The notes: a model not told the origin generated them from the sequence alone. A stretch of 40,732 nucleotides of DNA from JAPLKB01 sp964429485 (GCA_964429485.1 CAYSBW010000016.1:1-40732), one strand, 5' to 3'; numbered from the stretch's first letter, positions 23,722 through 33,670 are shown. Numbers and translations: made by a program.

Positions 23722-24996
23722 TTATAACCCCTTTCTTACTTTTATAGACTCTCCGTGGGCAAACAAGCCCTCTATTCTTGACAGTCTTACTGCTTTATCA
23801 CCATATTTTTCAAGGAATTCTTTTTCTATTTTGACTGTTATCTTTCTTCTCATAAATCTGTCAACAGAAAGTCCTCCTGTAAATCTGCCCGCTCCTCCTG
23901 TTGGAAGCACATGGTTTGTACCTATGTAATAATCGCCCATAGCAACGGGAGTACATGGACCAAGGTATATAATGCCGGGATATTTTATCTTTGAGGAAAT
24001 GCTCTCTTCTCCTATCAGCTCCATATGTTCAGGTGCGATAGTGTTTATTGCCTGTATTGCCTTGTTCATATCCTGATAATGTACAAAAAAGCTGTTTTCC
24101 TTTAATGCTCTTTCTATTATATTTTTTCTTTCATTCAAATTAATCAATTTTTCAATACTTTTTAATATATCTTCAATGTGTTCCTTCGAGGGAGAAAACA
24201 TCCCTACTACAGCCATTTCGTCATGCTCTCCCTGTGAAAAAAGATCCCAGGCTACAGCATCAGGGAAAAAAGCTTCTGTGCAAAAAACAATCAGTTCCGT
24301 AGGACCAGCCAGCATGTCTATACCGACTGTCCCGTAAACGTCCCGTTTTGCTTCGTCTACATAAGCATTACCCGGCCCAACAATCATGTCGGTTCTGGGT
24401 ATGCACCCTATTCCATATGCAAAGGCATACACTGCCTGGGCACCTCCGATACGGTATACATCCTGGACATTAAGAAGCAGAGCAGCAGCAGAAACATAGG
24501 GATCCAAAGACCCGTTAAAAGCAGGCGTAGTGGCATAGATTTTTTCCACACCTGCAATCCTGGCAGGTACAACCCCCATAATCAAAGATGACGGGTATGT
24601 TGCTCTCCCTCCTGGCACATAAATCAATACCCGTTCAACAGGCTCAAAAATTTCCTGGACAACAAGGCCCTTTCTTTTGTATGTCCTTTTTTGTCCACCC
24701 TGTTTTTTATGGTAGCGTTCAACATTTTTAATCATACCTTTGAGCACTGCAAGGTCTTTCTTATTAACAATGGATGCTCTGTCATGCAATTCTTCTTCAC
24801 TCACCTTTAATGGATAATCTGTGGTCCATCCATCCCATTTCCTCGAAAAATCAGTAAGAGCTTTCTCACCTCTTTGTAGCAATTCTTTCTTTATATTTTC
24901 AACAGAAGTCTTGGTGTCTTTTTTCTGTTTTTCTCTTCCTTCAAAAACAAAGGCAATGAATTTGTCATACTCCTTTTCAAGATTCCAGATCTTCAT
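23722..24996 (-). CDS. hisD: Histidinol dehydrogenase
   Basis: HisD performs the last two oxidations of histidine synthesis, histidinol to histidine, with NAD and zinc. The 424-aa sequence has the family blocks YVPGGRATYPSSLIMGVVPA, GGAQAVYAFAYGIGCIPRTD, IVGPGNAYVDEAKRDVYG, DMLAGPTEL, LFSQGEHDE and APEHMEL. Near the end lies IYLGPCTPVAMGDYYIGTNH. Its start lies 20 bp inside the 3' end of murA, a strong sign of one transcript. The order hisD-hisG-hisB-hisH behind murA differs slightly from the hisG-hisD order I recall for Geobacter-like genomes. Confidence 0.97.
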   Translation of the reverse strand: MKIWNLEKEYDKFIAFVFEGREKQKKDTKTSVENIKKELLQRGEKALTDFSRKWDGWTTDYPLKVSEEELHDRASIVNKKDLAVLKGMIKNVERYHKKQGGQKRTYKRKGLVVQEIFEPVERVLIYVPGGRATYPSSLIMGVVPARIAGVEKIYATTPAFNGSLDPYVSAAALLLNVQDVYRIGGAQAVYAFAYGIGCIPRTDMIVGPGNAYVDEAKRDVYGTVGIDMLAGPTELIVFCTEAFFPDAVAWDLFSQGEHDEMAVVGMFSPSKEHIEDILKSIEKLINLNERKNIIERALKENSFFVHYQDMNKAIQAINTIAPEHMELIGEESISSKIKYPGIIYLGPCTPVAMGDYYIGTNHVLPTGGAGRFTGGLSVDRFMRRKITVKIEKEFLEKYGDKAVRLSRIEGLFAHGESIKVRKGL

Positions 24997-26251
24997 CCTT
25001 CCTCCTTTCTATCTTTGCGCCGAGTTGTTTGAGTTTTTCTTCTATGGATTCATAGCCTCTATCAATGTGGTAAATTCTTGAAACTTCTGTAATCCCATAG
25101 GAAGCAAGGCCAGCAAGAACGAGGGAGGCGCTTGCCCGTAAATCTGACGCCATGACCTTTGCACCAGAAAACATTTTTACCCCCTTCACTATTGCTGTAT
25201 TGCCTATTACCTTAATATCAGCACCCATTCTTCTTAGTTCTGCAGCATGCATCATCCTGTTTTCAAAAATAGTTTCCGTAATTGCACTTACTCCCTTTGA
25301 AATACCCATAAAAGCCATAAACTGGGCCTGCATGTCTGTAGGGAACCCCGGATAGGGGGCTGTTTTTATATCTACTGCTGCAGGTTGTTTCCTTGACATG
25401 GAAGCCTTTATTAAACTGTTTTCTTCTACAATATCCATGCCTGCTTCTTTCAGCTTTTCAATAACAGGTCTGATATGCATGGGGTTACATCTTTCAATTA
25501 CAATATTTCCTCTTGTAATACCGCAGGCAACAAGAAATGTTCCGGTTTCTATTCTATCTGGTATGACAGTGTAATCGCATGGCTCAAGTTCTTCAACACC
25601 TTTTATTTTGATAATTTCCGTTCCCTCACCTTCAATTTTTGCTCCCATCTTTTTCAGCATTCGCGCAAGATCAACCACTTCCGGTTCACATGCTGCATTT
25701 TCTATAATTGTTTCCCCTTTTGCCTTAACAGCTGCCATAAGAATATTTTCAGTCCCTCCAACTGTCGTTGTATCAAAGTGTATCACAGAACCTTTTAACT
25801 TCTTTGCAGTTACATCTACATATCCTTTTTTGACTTTCACATTACAATTAAGATCTGAAAGGCCTTTCAAATGCAGGTTTATTGGTCTTTCTCCTATTGC
25901 ACACCCGCCGGGATATGATACAGTTGCCTTACGCAATCCACCAATTAGCGCGCCAAGAACAAGGACAGAGGCTCTCATTTCTTTTACAAGCTCATAAGGT
26001 GCAACATGGTTATTGATACCGCAAGTATCAATTGTCAGCATATCATCTCCTGACCACTTTGCGTTACTACCAAGAAGATTGATAAGCCGTAACATGGTTT
26101 CCACATCTCTCAAGTGTGGCACATTTTTGATGTTATAGACCCCTTTTTGCAGGATTGTAGCAGCAAGCAAGGGCAAAACAGCATTCTTTGATCCGCTTAT
26201 TTTTACTATTCCCCTGAGTCTTTCTCCACCTTCTATTACAAATTTATTCAC
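24977..26251 (-). CDS. murA: UDP-N-acetylglucosamine 1-carboxyvinyltransferase
   Basis: MurA transfers enolpyruvate from PEP to UDP-GlcNAc, the first committed step of peptidoglycan synthesis in the cytoplasm. The 424-aa protein has the N-terminal substrate motif ISGSKNAVLPLLAA, arginine in MRASVLVLG, and the catalytic loop YPGGCAIGERPINLHL with C117 corresponding to the fosfomycin-reactive cysteine. The C-terminal FPTDMQAQFMA and DRGYESIEEKLKQLGA are typical. It overlaps prmC by 4 bp and hisD by 20 bp. The cysteine variant suggests normal fosfomycin sensitivity of the enzyme, an inference only. Confidence 0.97.
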   Translation of the reverse strand: MNKFVIEGGERLRGIVKISGSKNAVLPLLAATILQKGVYNIKNVPHLRDVETMLRLINLLGSNAKWSGDDMLTIDTCGINNHVAPYELVKEMRASVLVLGALIGGLRKATVSYPGGCAIGERPINLHLKGLSDLNCNVKVKKGYVDVTAKKLKGSVIHFDTTTVGGTENILMAAVKAKGETIIENAACEPEVVDLARMLKKMGAKIEGEGTEIIKIKGVEELEPCDYTVIPDRIETGTFLVACGITRGNIVIERCNPMHIRPVIEKLKEAGMDIVEENSLIKASMSRKQPAAVDIKTAPYPGFPTDMQAQFMAFMGISKGVSAITETIFENRMMHAAELRRMGADIKVIGNTAIVKGVKMFSGAKVMASDLRASASLVLAGLASYGITEVSRIYHIDRGYESIEEKLKQLGAKIERRKDEDLES

Positions 26252-27069
26252 GATCCTTTAATCACCCTCTCTCTTCCTGACAGATCTGATTTTATAGCTA
26301 CTTTAAGCCCGATGCATTCAAGCATATCTTTCATTTTACGAGCCTGAAAATTACTGCCAATCTCACACAATACATGCCCCTCCTTTTTCAGATAATAAGG
26401 CAGCTCTGATACAAATCTTGAATAAATTTCCAGTCCGTCTTCCCCTCCGTATAGAGCAGTTCCCGGTTCATAGGTTTTTACATCTTCTGACACAATATCC
26501 CATTCAGATTGAGAAACATATGGCAAATTAGCAAGAATTAAATCGAAAATTCTTTCTTTTTTCAAACTTGTAAACAGATCCGAACAAATAAATTTTATGT
26601 TGTTTTCTATATTAAACTGTGTTGCATTTTTTTTCGCAACCTTTATTGCAGAAAACGATATATCAATACAGAACATTTCGCAAAGCGTTTTTTTAGCTAT
26701 TATTATACCGATTACTCCGGAACCCGTTCCCATATCCATAATGCGAAGAGTCCTGGAATTGTTTTTAATTAGTTTCAGTGCTTCCTCGACAAGTATTTCT
26801 GTTTCCGGCCTGGGCACAAGTACATTCTGATCCACGTGAAACTTTTCTGAGAAGAATTCTTTGTGTTTTATAATATAGGCAAGGGGTTTGCCTTTGTTTC
26901 GTTCTCCTATCAATCTGTCGATAATCAAAGATTCTTTTTTGTTCAGTTCCCTGTCAAAATTCACAAATAATTTTTCTTTACTTAACGAGAGAGCATAGGA
27001 AAGAATGTTTATTAAATCAAGTGGAACAACAATATTTCTGTTTTTGTTAAAAACATCTTTTATGCGCAA
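26248..27069 (-). CDS. prmC: Release factor glutamine methyltransferase
   Basis: PrmC methylates the glutamine of the GGQ motif of release factors RF1 and RF2 using SAM. The 273-aa protein has an N-terminal helical substrate domain (LAYIIKHKEFFSEKFHVDQNVLVPRPETEILVEEAL, here quoted as one landmark region) and the SAM site MDMGTGSGVIGI. The catalytic loop reads LANLPYVSQSEW, where the common NPPY is NLPY. The change keeps the asparagine and tyrosine. It directly follows prfA, its substrate gene, by 13 bp, and overlaps murA by 4 bp. Confidence 0.94.
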   Translation of the reverse strand: MRIKDVFNKNRNIVVPLDLINILSYALSLSKEKLFVNFDRELNKKESLIIDRLIGERNKGKPLAYIIKHKEFFSEKFHVDQNVLVPRPETEILVEEALKLIKNNSRTLRIMDMGTGSGVIGIIIAKKTLCEMFCIDISFSAIKVAKKNATQFNIENNIKFICSDLFTSLKKERIFDLILANLPYVSQSEWDIVSEDVKTYEPGTALYGGEDGLEIYSRFVSELPYYLKKEGHVLCEIGSNFQARKMKDMLECIGLKVAIKSDLSGRERVIKGS

Positions 27070-27082
27070 ATCTACTTCCTGC

Positions 27083-28147
27083 TTATCCTGTTTTCAAAGC
27101 TTCTGACTGAAAATGGGCCATTAAAGGATTTAATATATCATCAATATTACCATTTAATATGTCCTGGAGTTTATAAAGCGTTAAGCCTATTCTATGGTCT
27201 GTTACTCTTCCCTGAGGAAAATTATAGGTCCGGATGCGTTCACTACGATCACCTGTTCCCACCTGTTTTCTTCTTTCATCGGAAATTTCCTGTTCTTTTT
27301 CACCTTCAAGTTTTTCCTTAAGCCGGGCACGCAGTACTCTTATAGCCTTTGCCTTATTTTTATGCTGTGATTTTTCATCTTGACAGGTAACTACTATCCC
27401 TGTAGGTATATGCGTAACCCTAACAGCAGAATCTGTGGTGTTTACATGTTGCCCGCCGGGGCCACTGGAACGGAATACATCTATTCTGAGTTCATCAGAA
27501 TTTATATTAAATTCTGTTTCTTCTGGTTCCGGTAATACAGCTACAGTTACTGCTGATGTGTGTATTCTGCCCTGTGCTTCAGTAACAGGTACTCTTTGTA
27601 CCCTGTGAACACCACTTTCATATCGTAAAAGGTTGTAGGCGTTTTTTGCTTCTATAACCATTATAGCTTCTTTCAAGCCTCCGAGATCTGACATGTTCGC
27701 TTCAATTAGCTCGGTTTTCCATTTCATTTTTTCCGCATATTTCATGTACACAGCAAAAAGGTCTCTTGCAAAAAGAGCAGCTTCTTCCCCTCCTGTTGCC
27801 GCTCTTACCTCGAGAAACATGCTTTGAACTTCTTTTTCGTGACTTTTCAGAAGCTTGTCCCGCAAAAAACCTTCAAGTTCAATTTTTCTTTCTTCGATAC
27901 TGCCGGATTCTTCTTTTGCCAGTATCTTCATTTCTTCATCTGTTTCATCTTTTAACATCTGTGCTATTTTTTCTCCCTCGAAAACCTTGTTCTTCCATTC
28001 TCTATACAGATCCACTATCTCTTTCAATTCCGTATATTCTTTGGCAAGTTTTTTGTAAGTTTCGAGGTTTGCCGTTGCGTCCGGTTTTGCCATATCTTCT
28101 TCGATCTGACAGTATCTGATTTCTATTTCATTCAATCTCTCAAACAT
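27083..28147 (-). CDS. prfA: Peptide chain release factor 1
   Basis: RF1 recognises UAA and UAG and triggers peptide release. The 354-aa protein has the stop-codon reading tripeptide PVT (RVQRVPVTEAQG), the hydrolysis motif GGQ in SSGPGGQHVNTTDSAVRVTH, and the usual coiled N-terminal domain. The PxT form identifies RF1 and not RF2, whose motif is SPF. It sits between rpmE (5 bp upstream) and prmC. Its presence says nothing on how UGA is treated in this organism. Confidence 0.97.
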   Translation of the reverse strand: MFERLNEIEIRYCQIEEDMAKPDATANLETYKKLAKEYTELKEIVDLYREWKNKVFEGEKIAQMLKDETDEEMKILAKEESGSIEERKIELEGFLRDKLLKSHEKEVQSMFLEVRAATGGEEAALFARDLFAVYMKYAEKMKWKTELIEANMSDLGGLKEAIMVIEAKNAYNLLRYESGVHRVQRVPVTEAQGRIHTSAVTVAVLPEPEETEFNINSDELRIDVFRSSGPGGQHVNTTDSAVRVTHIPTGIVVTCQDEKSQHKNKAKAIRVLRARLKEKLEGEKEQEISDERRKQVGTGDRSERIRTYNFPQGRVTDHRIGLTLYKLQDILNGNIDDILNPLMAHFQSEALKTG

Positions 28148-28152
28148 TTTAA

Positions 28153-28359
28153 TTAAGCGTTCTTTTTACCATATCTCCGTTGAAATTTCTCTACCTGGCC
28201 TGCTGAATCAAGACGTTTCTCTTTACCTGTAAAAATAGGATGACATTTGGCACATATTTCAACTGTTATTTTCTCTCTCACAGATAAAGTTTCAAAAGTA
28301 TGTCCACAGGCACATCTCACAGAAGCATTTTTCAAATTTGGGTGAATTCCTTTTTTCAT
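28153..28359 (-). CDS. rpmE: 50S ribosomal protein L31 (zinc form)
   Basis: This is the 68-aa ribosomal protein L31, which bridges the ribosomal subunits. Four cysteines (C16 and C18 in VRCACGHTF, C36 and C39 in EICAKCHPIF-like sequence) identify the zinc-binding type, not the zinc-free YkgM type expressed on zinc starvation. The start MKKGIHPNL is typical. It lies between rho and prfA with gaps of one and five bases, in the conserved order rho-rpmE-prfA-prmC. Confidence 0.96.
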   Translation of the reverse strand: MKKGIHPNLKNASVRCACGHTFETLSVREKITVEICAKCHPIFTGKEKRLDSAGQVEKFQRRYGKKNA

Positions 28360-28360
28360 T

Positions 28361-29614
28361 TCAAACTCCTTTGCTCATATTATTTAAAAAATCTTTATTT
28401 GAATCTGTATCAAAAAGTTTTTCAATCAAAAATTCCATAGCATCAACAGAGTTCATCGGTTGAAGTACTTTTCTCAAAAGCCATACTCGGGAAAGGTCCC
28501 CATTATTCATTAGTAACTCTTCTTTCCTTGTTCCTGATTTATTTATATCAATAGCAGGAAATACTCTCTTTTCTGCAAGCTTTCTGTCAAGATATATTTC
28601 CATATTTCCTGTGCCTTTAAATTCTTCAAATATTACTTCGTCCATCCTGCTGCCCGTGTCTATAAGTGCTGTAGCAACTATTGTGAGACTCCCGCCTTCT
28701 TCTATATTTTTTGCAGCTCCAAAAAATCTTCTCGGTTTTTGCATGGCAGAGGCATCTATACCACCGGAAAGTATTTTTCCGCTTGATGGAACCACTGTAT
28801 TATATGCTCTGGCAAGTCTTGTTATACTATCAAGCAATATAACAACATCTCTTTTGTGTTCCACCAGTCTTTTTGCTTTTTCAATAACTATTTCGGCAAC
28901 TTGTACATGCCTTGTTGCAGGTTCATCAAATGTTGAACTTATAACTTCTCCCTTTACTGATCTTATCATATCTGTTACTTCTTCAGGCCTTTCATCTATA
29001 AGAAGGACAATTATGCTTATTTCTTTGTGATTTTCTGAAATACTGTTTGCTATATGTTGCAGTAGCATGGTTTTACCTGTTCTTGGAGGGGCAACTATTA
29101 ACCCTCTTTGTCCTTTTCCCACGGGAGTAAAGAGATCCATAACTCTTGTGGACATATTTTCCATAATTGTTTCAAGGTTTATTCTTTCATTTGGATATAT
29201 AGGGGTAAGATTATCAAATATTATTTTATCTTTTGCTACTATAGGATCATCAAAATTTATTGTTTCCACCTTTAACAAGGCAAAATATTTTTCGTTGTCT
29301 TTTGGCGGTCTTATCTGTCCTGATACTGTATCACCTGTTCTTAATCCAAATCTTTTTATCTGTGACGGAGAGATATATATATCATCAGGGCCCGGCAGAT
29401 AATTAGAGTCTGTTGATCGTAAAAACCCAAAACCCTCAGGAAGTATTTCAAGAACTCCCTCGCCATTGACAGACTCATTTTTATCAACAAAGGCCTGAAG
29501 TATAGAAAAAATGATTTCCTGTTTTCTCATACCGGAAGCATTATCTACACCCTGTTCTTTTGCTATGGTTGTAAGTTCTCCTATCCTTTTTCTTTTTAAA
29601 TCATTGAGATGCAT
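28361..29614 (-). CDS. rho: Transcription termination factor Rho
   Basis: Rho is the hexameric RNA-dependent ATPase that terminates transcription. The 417-aa protein has the N-terminal Rho domain (LNDLKRKRIGELTTIAKEQG), the cold-shock-like RNA-binding domain (GVLEILPEGFGFLRS and GPDDIYISPSQIKRFGLRTGD), the P-loop APPRTGKTMLLQ, the Walker B region VVILLDSITRLARAYN and the Q/R-loop segment. It has no large insertions. Its start overlaps the 3' end of coaE by 14 bp, so translation of the two is linked. Confidence 0.97.
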   Translation of the reverse strand: MHLNDLKRKRIGELTTIAKEQGVDNASGMRKQEIIFSILQAFVDKNESVNGEGVLEILPEGFGFLRSTDSNYLPGPDDIYISPSQIKRFGLRTGDTVSGQIRPPKDNEKYFALLKVETINFDDPIVAKDKIIFDNLTPIYPNERINLETIMENMSTRVMDLFTPVGKGQRGLIVAPPRTGKTMLLQHIANSISENHKEISIIVLLIDERPEEVTDMIRSVKGEVISSTFDEPATRHVQVAEIVIEKAKRLVEHKRDVVILLDSITRLARAYNTVVPSSGKILSGGIDASAMQKPRRFFGAAKNIEEGGSLTIVATALIDTGSRMDEVIFEEFKGTGNMEIYLDRKLAEKRVFPAIDINKSGTRKEELLMNNGDLSRVWLLRKVLQPMNSVDAMEFLIEKLFDTDSNKDFLNNMSKGV

Positions 29615-30212
29615 ATAATTCTTCCTCCCATGCCTTAATCCTTTCTAATAATTTATCAACCTCTTTTTTAAGTTCTTCTATTGTATTATTATTATAAATA
29701 ACAAAGTCAGCCATTTTTTCTTTTTTTGCGAGCGATATTTGAATTGCGGTCCTTCTTTTTATATCTTCTTCGCCCATGCCTCTTTTTTTAAGTCTTTCTG
29801 TTGTTATTTCTTCATTTGAAGAGACAACTACCACTTTATTAACTCTTTTATAAAGACCCGTTTCATATAATAATGGTGCATCAATTATTACAAATCTCAG
29901 ACCTTTCTTTTCAAGATTTTTTATTTTTTTATAGATTTGTTCTCTGACTTTAGGATGAATTATTTTTTCGAGTTCTTCTAATTTCTCCTTATCTTTAAAA
30001 ACAAGTTCTTTTATTTTCTTAACTTCTACCTTGTTGTTTATTACATAATCACTATTGAAAATTCTTTTGATATCATTTTTTACATCTTCCTGTTCTGTGA
30101 CTTTTTTTCCTATTACATCGACGTCAATTACTTCTATGCCTTTTTTTCTCAGTATATTTGATACAGTTGTTTTACCACTTCCAATAATTCCTGTTATACC
30201 AATAAGTATCAT
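29601..30212 (-). CDS. coaE: Dephospho-CoA kinase
   Basis: CoaE phosphorylates dephospho-CoA, the final step of coenzyme A synthesis. The 203-aa protein has the P-loop GITGIIGSGKTTVSNIL, DVIGKKV, the lid region with IIHPKVREQIY, the DAPLLYETGLYK motif and the arginine-rich RLKKRGMGEEDIKRR segment. It overlaps gyrB by 4 bp and rho by 14 bp. Its codon use is strongly AT-rich like that of gyrB and dnaN. Confidence 0.96.
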   Translation of the reverse strand: MILIGITGIIGSGKTTVSNILRKKGIEVIDVDVIGKKVTEQEDVKNDIKRIFNSDYVINNKVEVKKIKELVFKDKEKLEELEKIIHPKVREQIYKKIKNLEKKGLRFVIIDAPLLYETGLYKRVNKVVVVSSNEEITTERLKKRGMGEEDIKRRTAIQISLAKKEKMADFVIYNNNTIEELKKEVDKLLERIKAWEEELYASQ

Positions 30213-32581
30213 ATATCAAGGTTTTTAACATTCATGGCGTTTTGTTCAATAAATGCTTTTCTTGTTTCTATGTTATTTCCCATAAGTACTGTAAACATTT
30301 GATCGGCTTCAATAGCATCTTCTATTGCTACCCTAAGAAGACTCCTTCTTGCCGGATCCATTGTGGTTTCCCAAAGCTGTTCGGGATTCATTTCACCAAG
30401 ACCTTTATATCTTTGTATGTTTATGCCTTCCTTTCCTTTTTCATTAATAAAATCTAAAAAATTATCAGCGCTTTTTATAATTGTTTCTTCCTTCCCGCCA
30501 CTTACAACTTTTATCTTTTCTTCATAAAATTCATTAACTTTCATATATTTTTCAAAAGTTTCCAAATAGTCTGTTTGATTACATATTTCGTAGTTTATTT
30601 CATTTTCTGCTTCTTTTTGATTTTTTATAATTGCTACAAACAAATTGTGCTCTGTGTCCTTGACAATTTCAGTAGAAAAACCATAATTACTTAAATTTTC
30701 TTTTAGTTTTTCCAGTTTTTCTGTTTCTTCAAAATCTTTTTTTTCTTTAATTAATGTTCTAAAAAGACTTAAAATTACTTCTCTGTTTTTGCCTATTCTT
30801 TTCATATCCTGTAAATAATATTCAATGCTTTTTATATTTTCTACACTTTCTATAAATAACTGTTTGGAAATTTCTTTATTGTTTATATAACAGACTGTTT
30901 TTTCTATTCCTCTTTGTAATACAAATTTTTCAAATTCTTCTTCATCTTTTATATATTTTTCTTTTGCACCATGTTTTAGTTTGTAAAGAGGCGGCTGTGC
31001 TATATACATATGACCGTTTGCTATAAGATCAGGCATTTTCCTATAAAACAAAGTAAGCAGAAGAGTTCTTATGTGCGATCCATCAACATCTGCATCTGTC
31101 ATTATAATTACTTTTTTATATCTTAATTTATCTATTCCATTTAAATTAATTCCAAGTGCAAGATAAACATTTCTTATTTCCTGATTAGAAAGAACCTTTT
31201 CCGTTCTTGATTTTTCTACATTTAATATTTTTCCTCTTAGTGGCAATATAGCCTGAATTTTTCTGTCTCTTCCCTGTTTTGCTGAACCACCTGCAGAATC
31301 TCCTTCAACAATAAAAAGCTCACAGAAATCGGGGTTACTTTCCTGACAATCTGCGAGTTTACCTGGTAAAATGCCGCTTTCTATCAAACTTTTACTTTTT
31401 ATAAGGTCCTTGGCCTTTCTTGCTGCTTCGCGCGCTCTTTTTGTTTCAACTGCTTTGTTTACTATGGCTTTTGCCACATTTATATTTAATTCAAAATATT
31501 CTGCTAATTTTTCATTAAGAACAGACTCAACAAGACCTTTTATTTCACTATTTCCCAGTTTAGTTTTCGTCTGACCTTCAAATTGAGGATTTTGTATTTT
31601 AGTATTAATTATAACAGCAAGTCCTTCTTTAACATCATCTCCGGATATAGGTTCCTTTATTTTTTGTGCACTATTCGTCTGAATAAAATTATTAACACAT
31701 CTTGTCAGGGCGCTTCTAAAACCTGCTACGTGAGTTCCCCCTTCCTGTGTGTTTACATTATTCACAAAACTATATATTGTTTCATTATAGCCGTCATTAT
31801 ATTGTATTGCTACTTCTAAAGAATCGAGTAAATTTTTTGAACTTGTAATATAGATTGGATCATCAAATAAAACATTTTTATTACTATTTAAAAATTTTAC
31901 AAATGCCTTAATTCCACCTTCATGTTTAAATTCCTGCCTTTTACCCTTTCTTTCATCAATAATAATTATATATATGCCATTATTGAGAAAAGATATCTCT
32001 CTCATTCTATGTGCAAGAACTTCATAGCTAAACTCAACAGATTCAAATATTTCCCTGTCCGGTTTAAATCTTATTTTTGTTCCTGTTTTTTCTGTTTCTC
32101 CCGTTATTTCCATTTCTGTTTTTTTATTCCCACGTTCATATCTCTGAAAAAATACTTTTCCATTTCGTTTCACTTCTACTTCAAGAAATTCTGAAAGAGC
32201 ATTTACAACAGATACTCCTACACCATGCAAACCTGCAGAATATTTATATGTATCCTTATCAAATTTTCCGCCTGCGTGAAGTTTAGTAAGGACAACTTCC
32301 AGTGCCGGCATATTTTCTTCAATATGCATTTCCGTAGGTATTCCTCTACCATTATCTTCACAAGTAACACTATTATCCCTGTGAATTATAATTGTTATTT
32401 TATTACAATATCCTTCCAGCGCTTCATCAATACTGTTGTCAACAACCTCATAAACAAGATGATGAAGTCCTTCAAAACCTGTATTACCAATATACATAGA
32501 CGGTACTTTTCTAACAGCGTCAAGACCACCTAATATTTTTATGCTTCCTGCACCATATTTATTCTTTATATTTTCACTCAT
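30209..32581 (-). CDS. gyrB: DNA gyrase subunit B
   Basis: GyrB provides the ATPase and Toprim parts of DNA gyrase, which introduces negative supercoils. The 790-aa protein has the GHKL ATPase motifs (VDNSIDEALEGYC, EDNGRGIPTEMH, LHGVGVSVVNALSE), the transducer lysine in the GQTKTKLGN segment, the Toprim motif CELFIVEGDSAGGSAKQGRD with PLRGKILNVEK, the acidic MTDADVDGSHIRTLL, and the C-terminal RYKGLGEMNPEQLWETTM. It directly follows dnaN (3 bp). recF, usually found between them, is absent. A GyrB/ParE ambiguity is settled in favour of GyrB by the dnaA-dnaN context. Confidence 0.95.
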   Translation of the reverse strand: MSENIKNKYGAGSIKILGGLDAVRKVPSMYIGNTGFEGLHHLVYEVVDNSIDEALEGYCNKITIIIHRDNSVTCEDNGRGIPTEMHIEENMPALEVVLTKLHAGGKFDKDTYKYSAGLHGVGVSVVNALSEFLEVEVKRNGKVFFQRYERGNKKTEMEITGETEKTGTKIRFKPDREIFESVEFSYEVLAHRMREISFLNNGIYIIIIDERKGKRQEFKHEGGIKAFVKFLNSNKNVLFDDPIYITSSKNLLDSLEVAIQYNDGYNETIYSFVNNVNTQEGGTHVAGFRSALTRCVNNFIQTNSAQKIKEPISGDDVKEGLAVIINTKIQNPQFEGQTKTKLGNSEIKGLVESVLNEKLAEYFELNINVAKAIVNKAVETKRAREAARKAKDLIKSKSLIESGILPGKLADCQESNPDFCELFIVEGDSAGGSAKQGRDRKIQAILPLRGKILNVEKSRTEKVLSNQEIRNVYLALGINLNGIDKLRYKKVIIMTDADVDGSHIRTLLLTLFYRKMPDLIANGHMYIAQPPLYKLKHGAKEKYIKDEEEFEKFVLQRGIEKTVCYINNKEISKQLFIESVENIKSIEYYLQDMKRIGKNREVILSLFRTLIKEKKDFEETEKLEKLKENLSNYGFSTEIVKDTEHNLFVAIIKNQKEAENEINYEICNQTDYLETFEKYMKVNEFYEEKIKVVSGGKEETIIKSADNFLDFINEKGKEGINIQRYKGLGEMNPEQLWETTMDPARRSLLRVAIEDAIEADQMFTVLMGNNIETRKAFIEQNAMNVKNLDI

Positions 32582-32584
32582 ACT

Positions 32585-33670
32585 TTATATCCTTATAGGC
32601 ATTATAATATTTCTGTGGTCCATTCCTTCCTCACCTTCAAAAAGGACTGCACCGTATGCCTCTGGCACTTTTATAATTATCTTGTTACCATCTATGTGTG
32701 ACAATACATCAATAACAAATTTTACATTAAAATTCATATTCAATTCTTCACCTTCATAGTTTATATCTATCACTTCTTTTGCCCTTCCAACATCAGATTC
32801 AGCATCAATTTCCATTTTATTATTCTGAAATTTTATTTTTACTGGTTCTGATCTGCCGATAATTGCGGAAACTTTTTTAATACCTTTTAAAAATAAATCT
32901 TTTTCAACAGTTATTATATTTGTGTTATTTTCAGGAATTACATTATCATAATCAGGAAAATTTCCCTCTATTGTTCTGGAAATAAGTGTAATTATATCAG
33001 TGCTGATCTGCACGTGTTTATCATCTATTACAACCCTCACCTCATCTTTGCCGTCAACCATTCTTTCTATTTCATACACAGATCTTTTAGGTATTATAAT
33101 TCCCTTAAAATCTTTTAATTCATCCACTCCTTTTTGACATAATGACATTCTGTAACCATCTGTTCCTACAACTATCATTTTTCCATTAGCGCCTTTCATA
33201 TAAATACCTGTTAAAATATACCTTGTTTCATCAAATGAAACAGCAAAACTTACTTTATTTATCATTTCAAGTAACATATATCCTTTAATAACAAATTCTT
33301 CCTTTCCTTCTATTTTTTTTACCTCAGGAAATTCTTCCGGGTCTTGCAAACTTAAAACAAATTCGGCCTTTTTTTGTTTTATGGTTAAAGTGTTTTCATC
33401 AATTTTCAGATGAATTTCACCGCTGTCCATTTCTTTGAGTATTTCCTGCAATTTTCTTCCGTGCAGTATGATTTTCTTTTCTTCCTTTGCCTTGTAATTT
33501 AAATACCCTATTGCACTTATTTCAAGATCAGTGGAGTAAATTTTTATACCTTCGCTTCCAAATTTCATAAGAAGATTTGAAAGAATAGGCATTAAGGATT
33601 TTTTATCTGTTATGCTTGCAAGTTTTGAAACAGGAACAAAAAAATCGTTTTTATCTAATATTATATTCAT
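32585..33670 (-). CDS. dnaN: DNA polymerase III sliding clamp (beta subunit)
   Basis: DnaN is the ring-shaped processivity clamp of the replicative polymerase. The 361-aa protein shows the three-domain repeat of the family. The start is MNIILDKNDFFVPVSKLASITDKKSLMPILSN, quoted in part, with SFAVSFDETRYILTGIYMKG and VGTDGYRMSLC in the middle domain. The C-terminal MDHRNIIMPIRI carries the conserved protein-binding pocket end. It lies 121 bp after dnaA and 3 bp before gyrB, in the conserved dnaA-dnaN order. Confidence 0.96.
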   Translation of the reverse strand: MNIILDKNDFFVPVSKLASITDKKSLMPILSNLLMKFGSEGIKIYSTDLEISAIGYLNYKAKEEKKIILHGRKLQEILKEMDSGEIHLKIDENTLTIKQKKAEFVLSLQDPEEFPEVKKIEGKEEFVIKGYMLLEMINKVSFAVSFDETRYILTGIYMKGANGKMIVVGTDGYRMSLCQKGVDELKDFKGIIIPKRSVYEIERMVDGKDEVRVVIDDKHVQISTDIITLISRTIEGNFPDYDNVIPENNTNIITVEKDLFLKGIKKVSAIIGRSEPVKIKFQNNKMEIDAESDVGRAKEVIDINYEGEELNMNFNVKFVIDVLSHIDGNKIIIKVPEAYGAVLFEGEEGMDHRNIIMPIRI

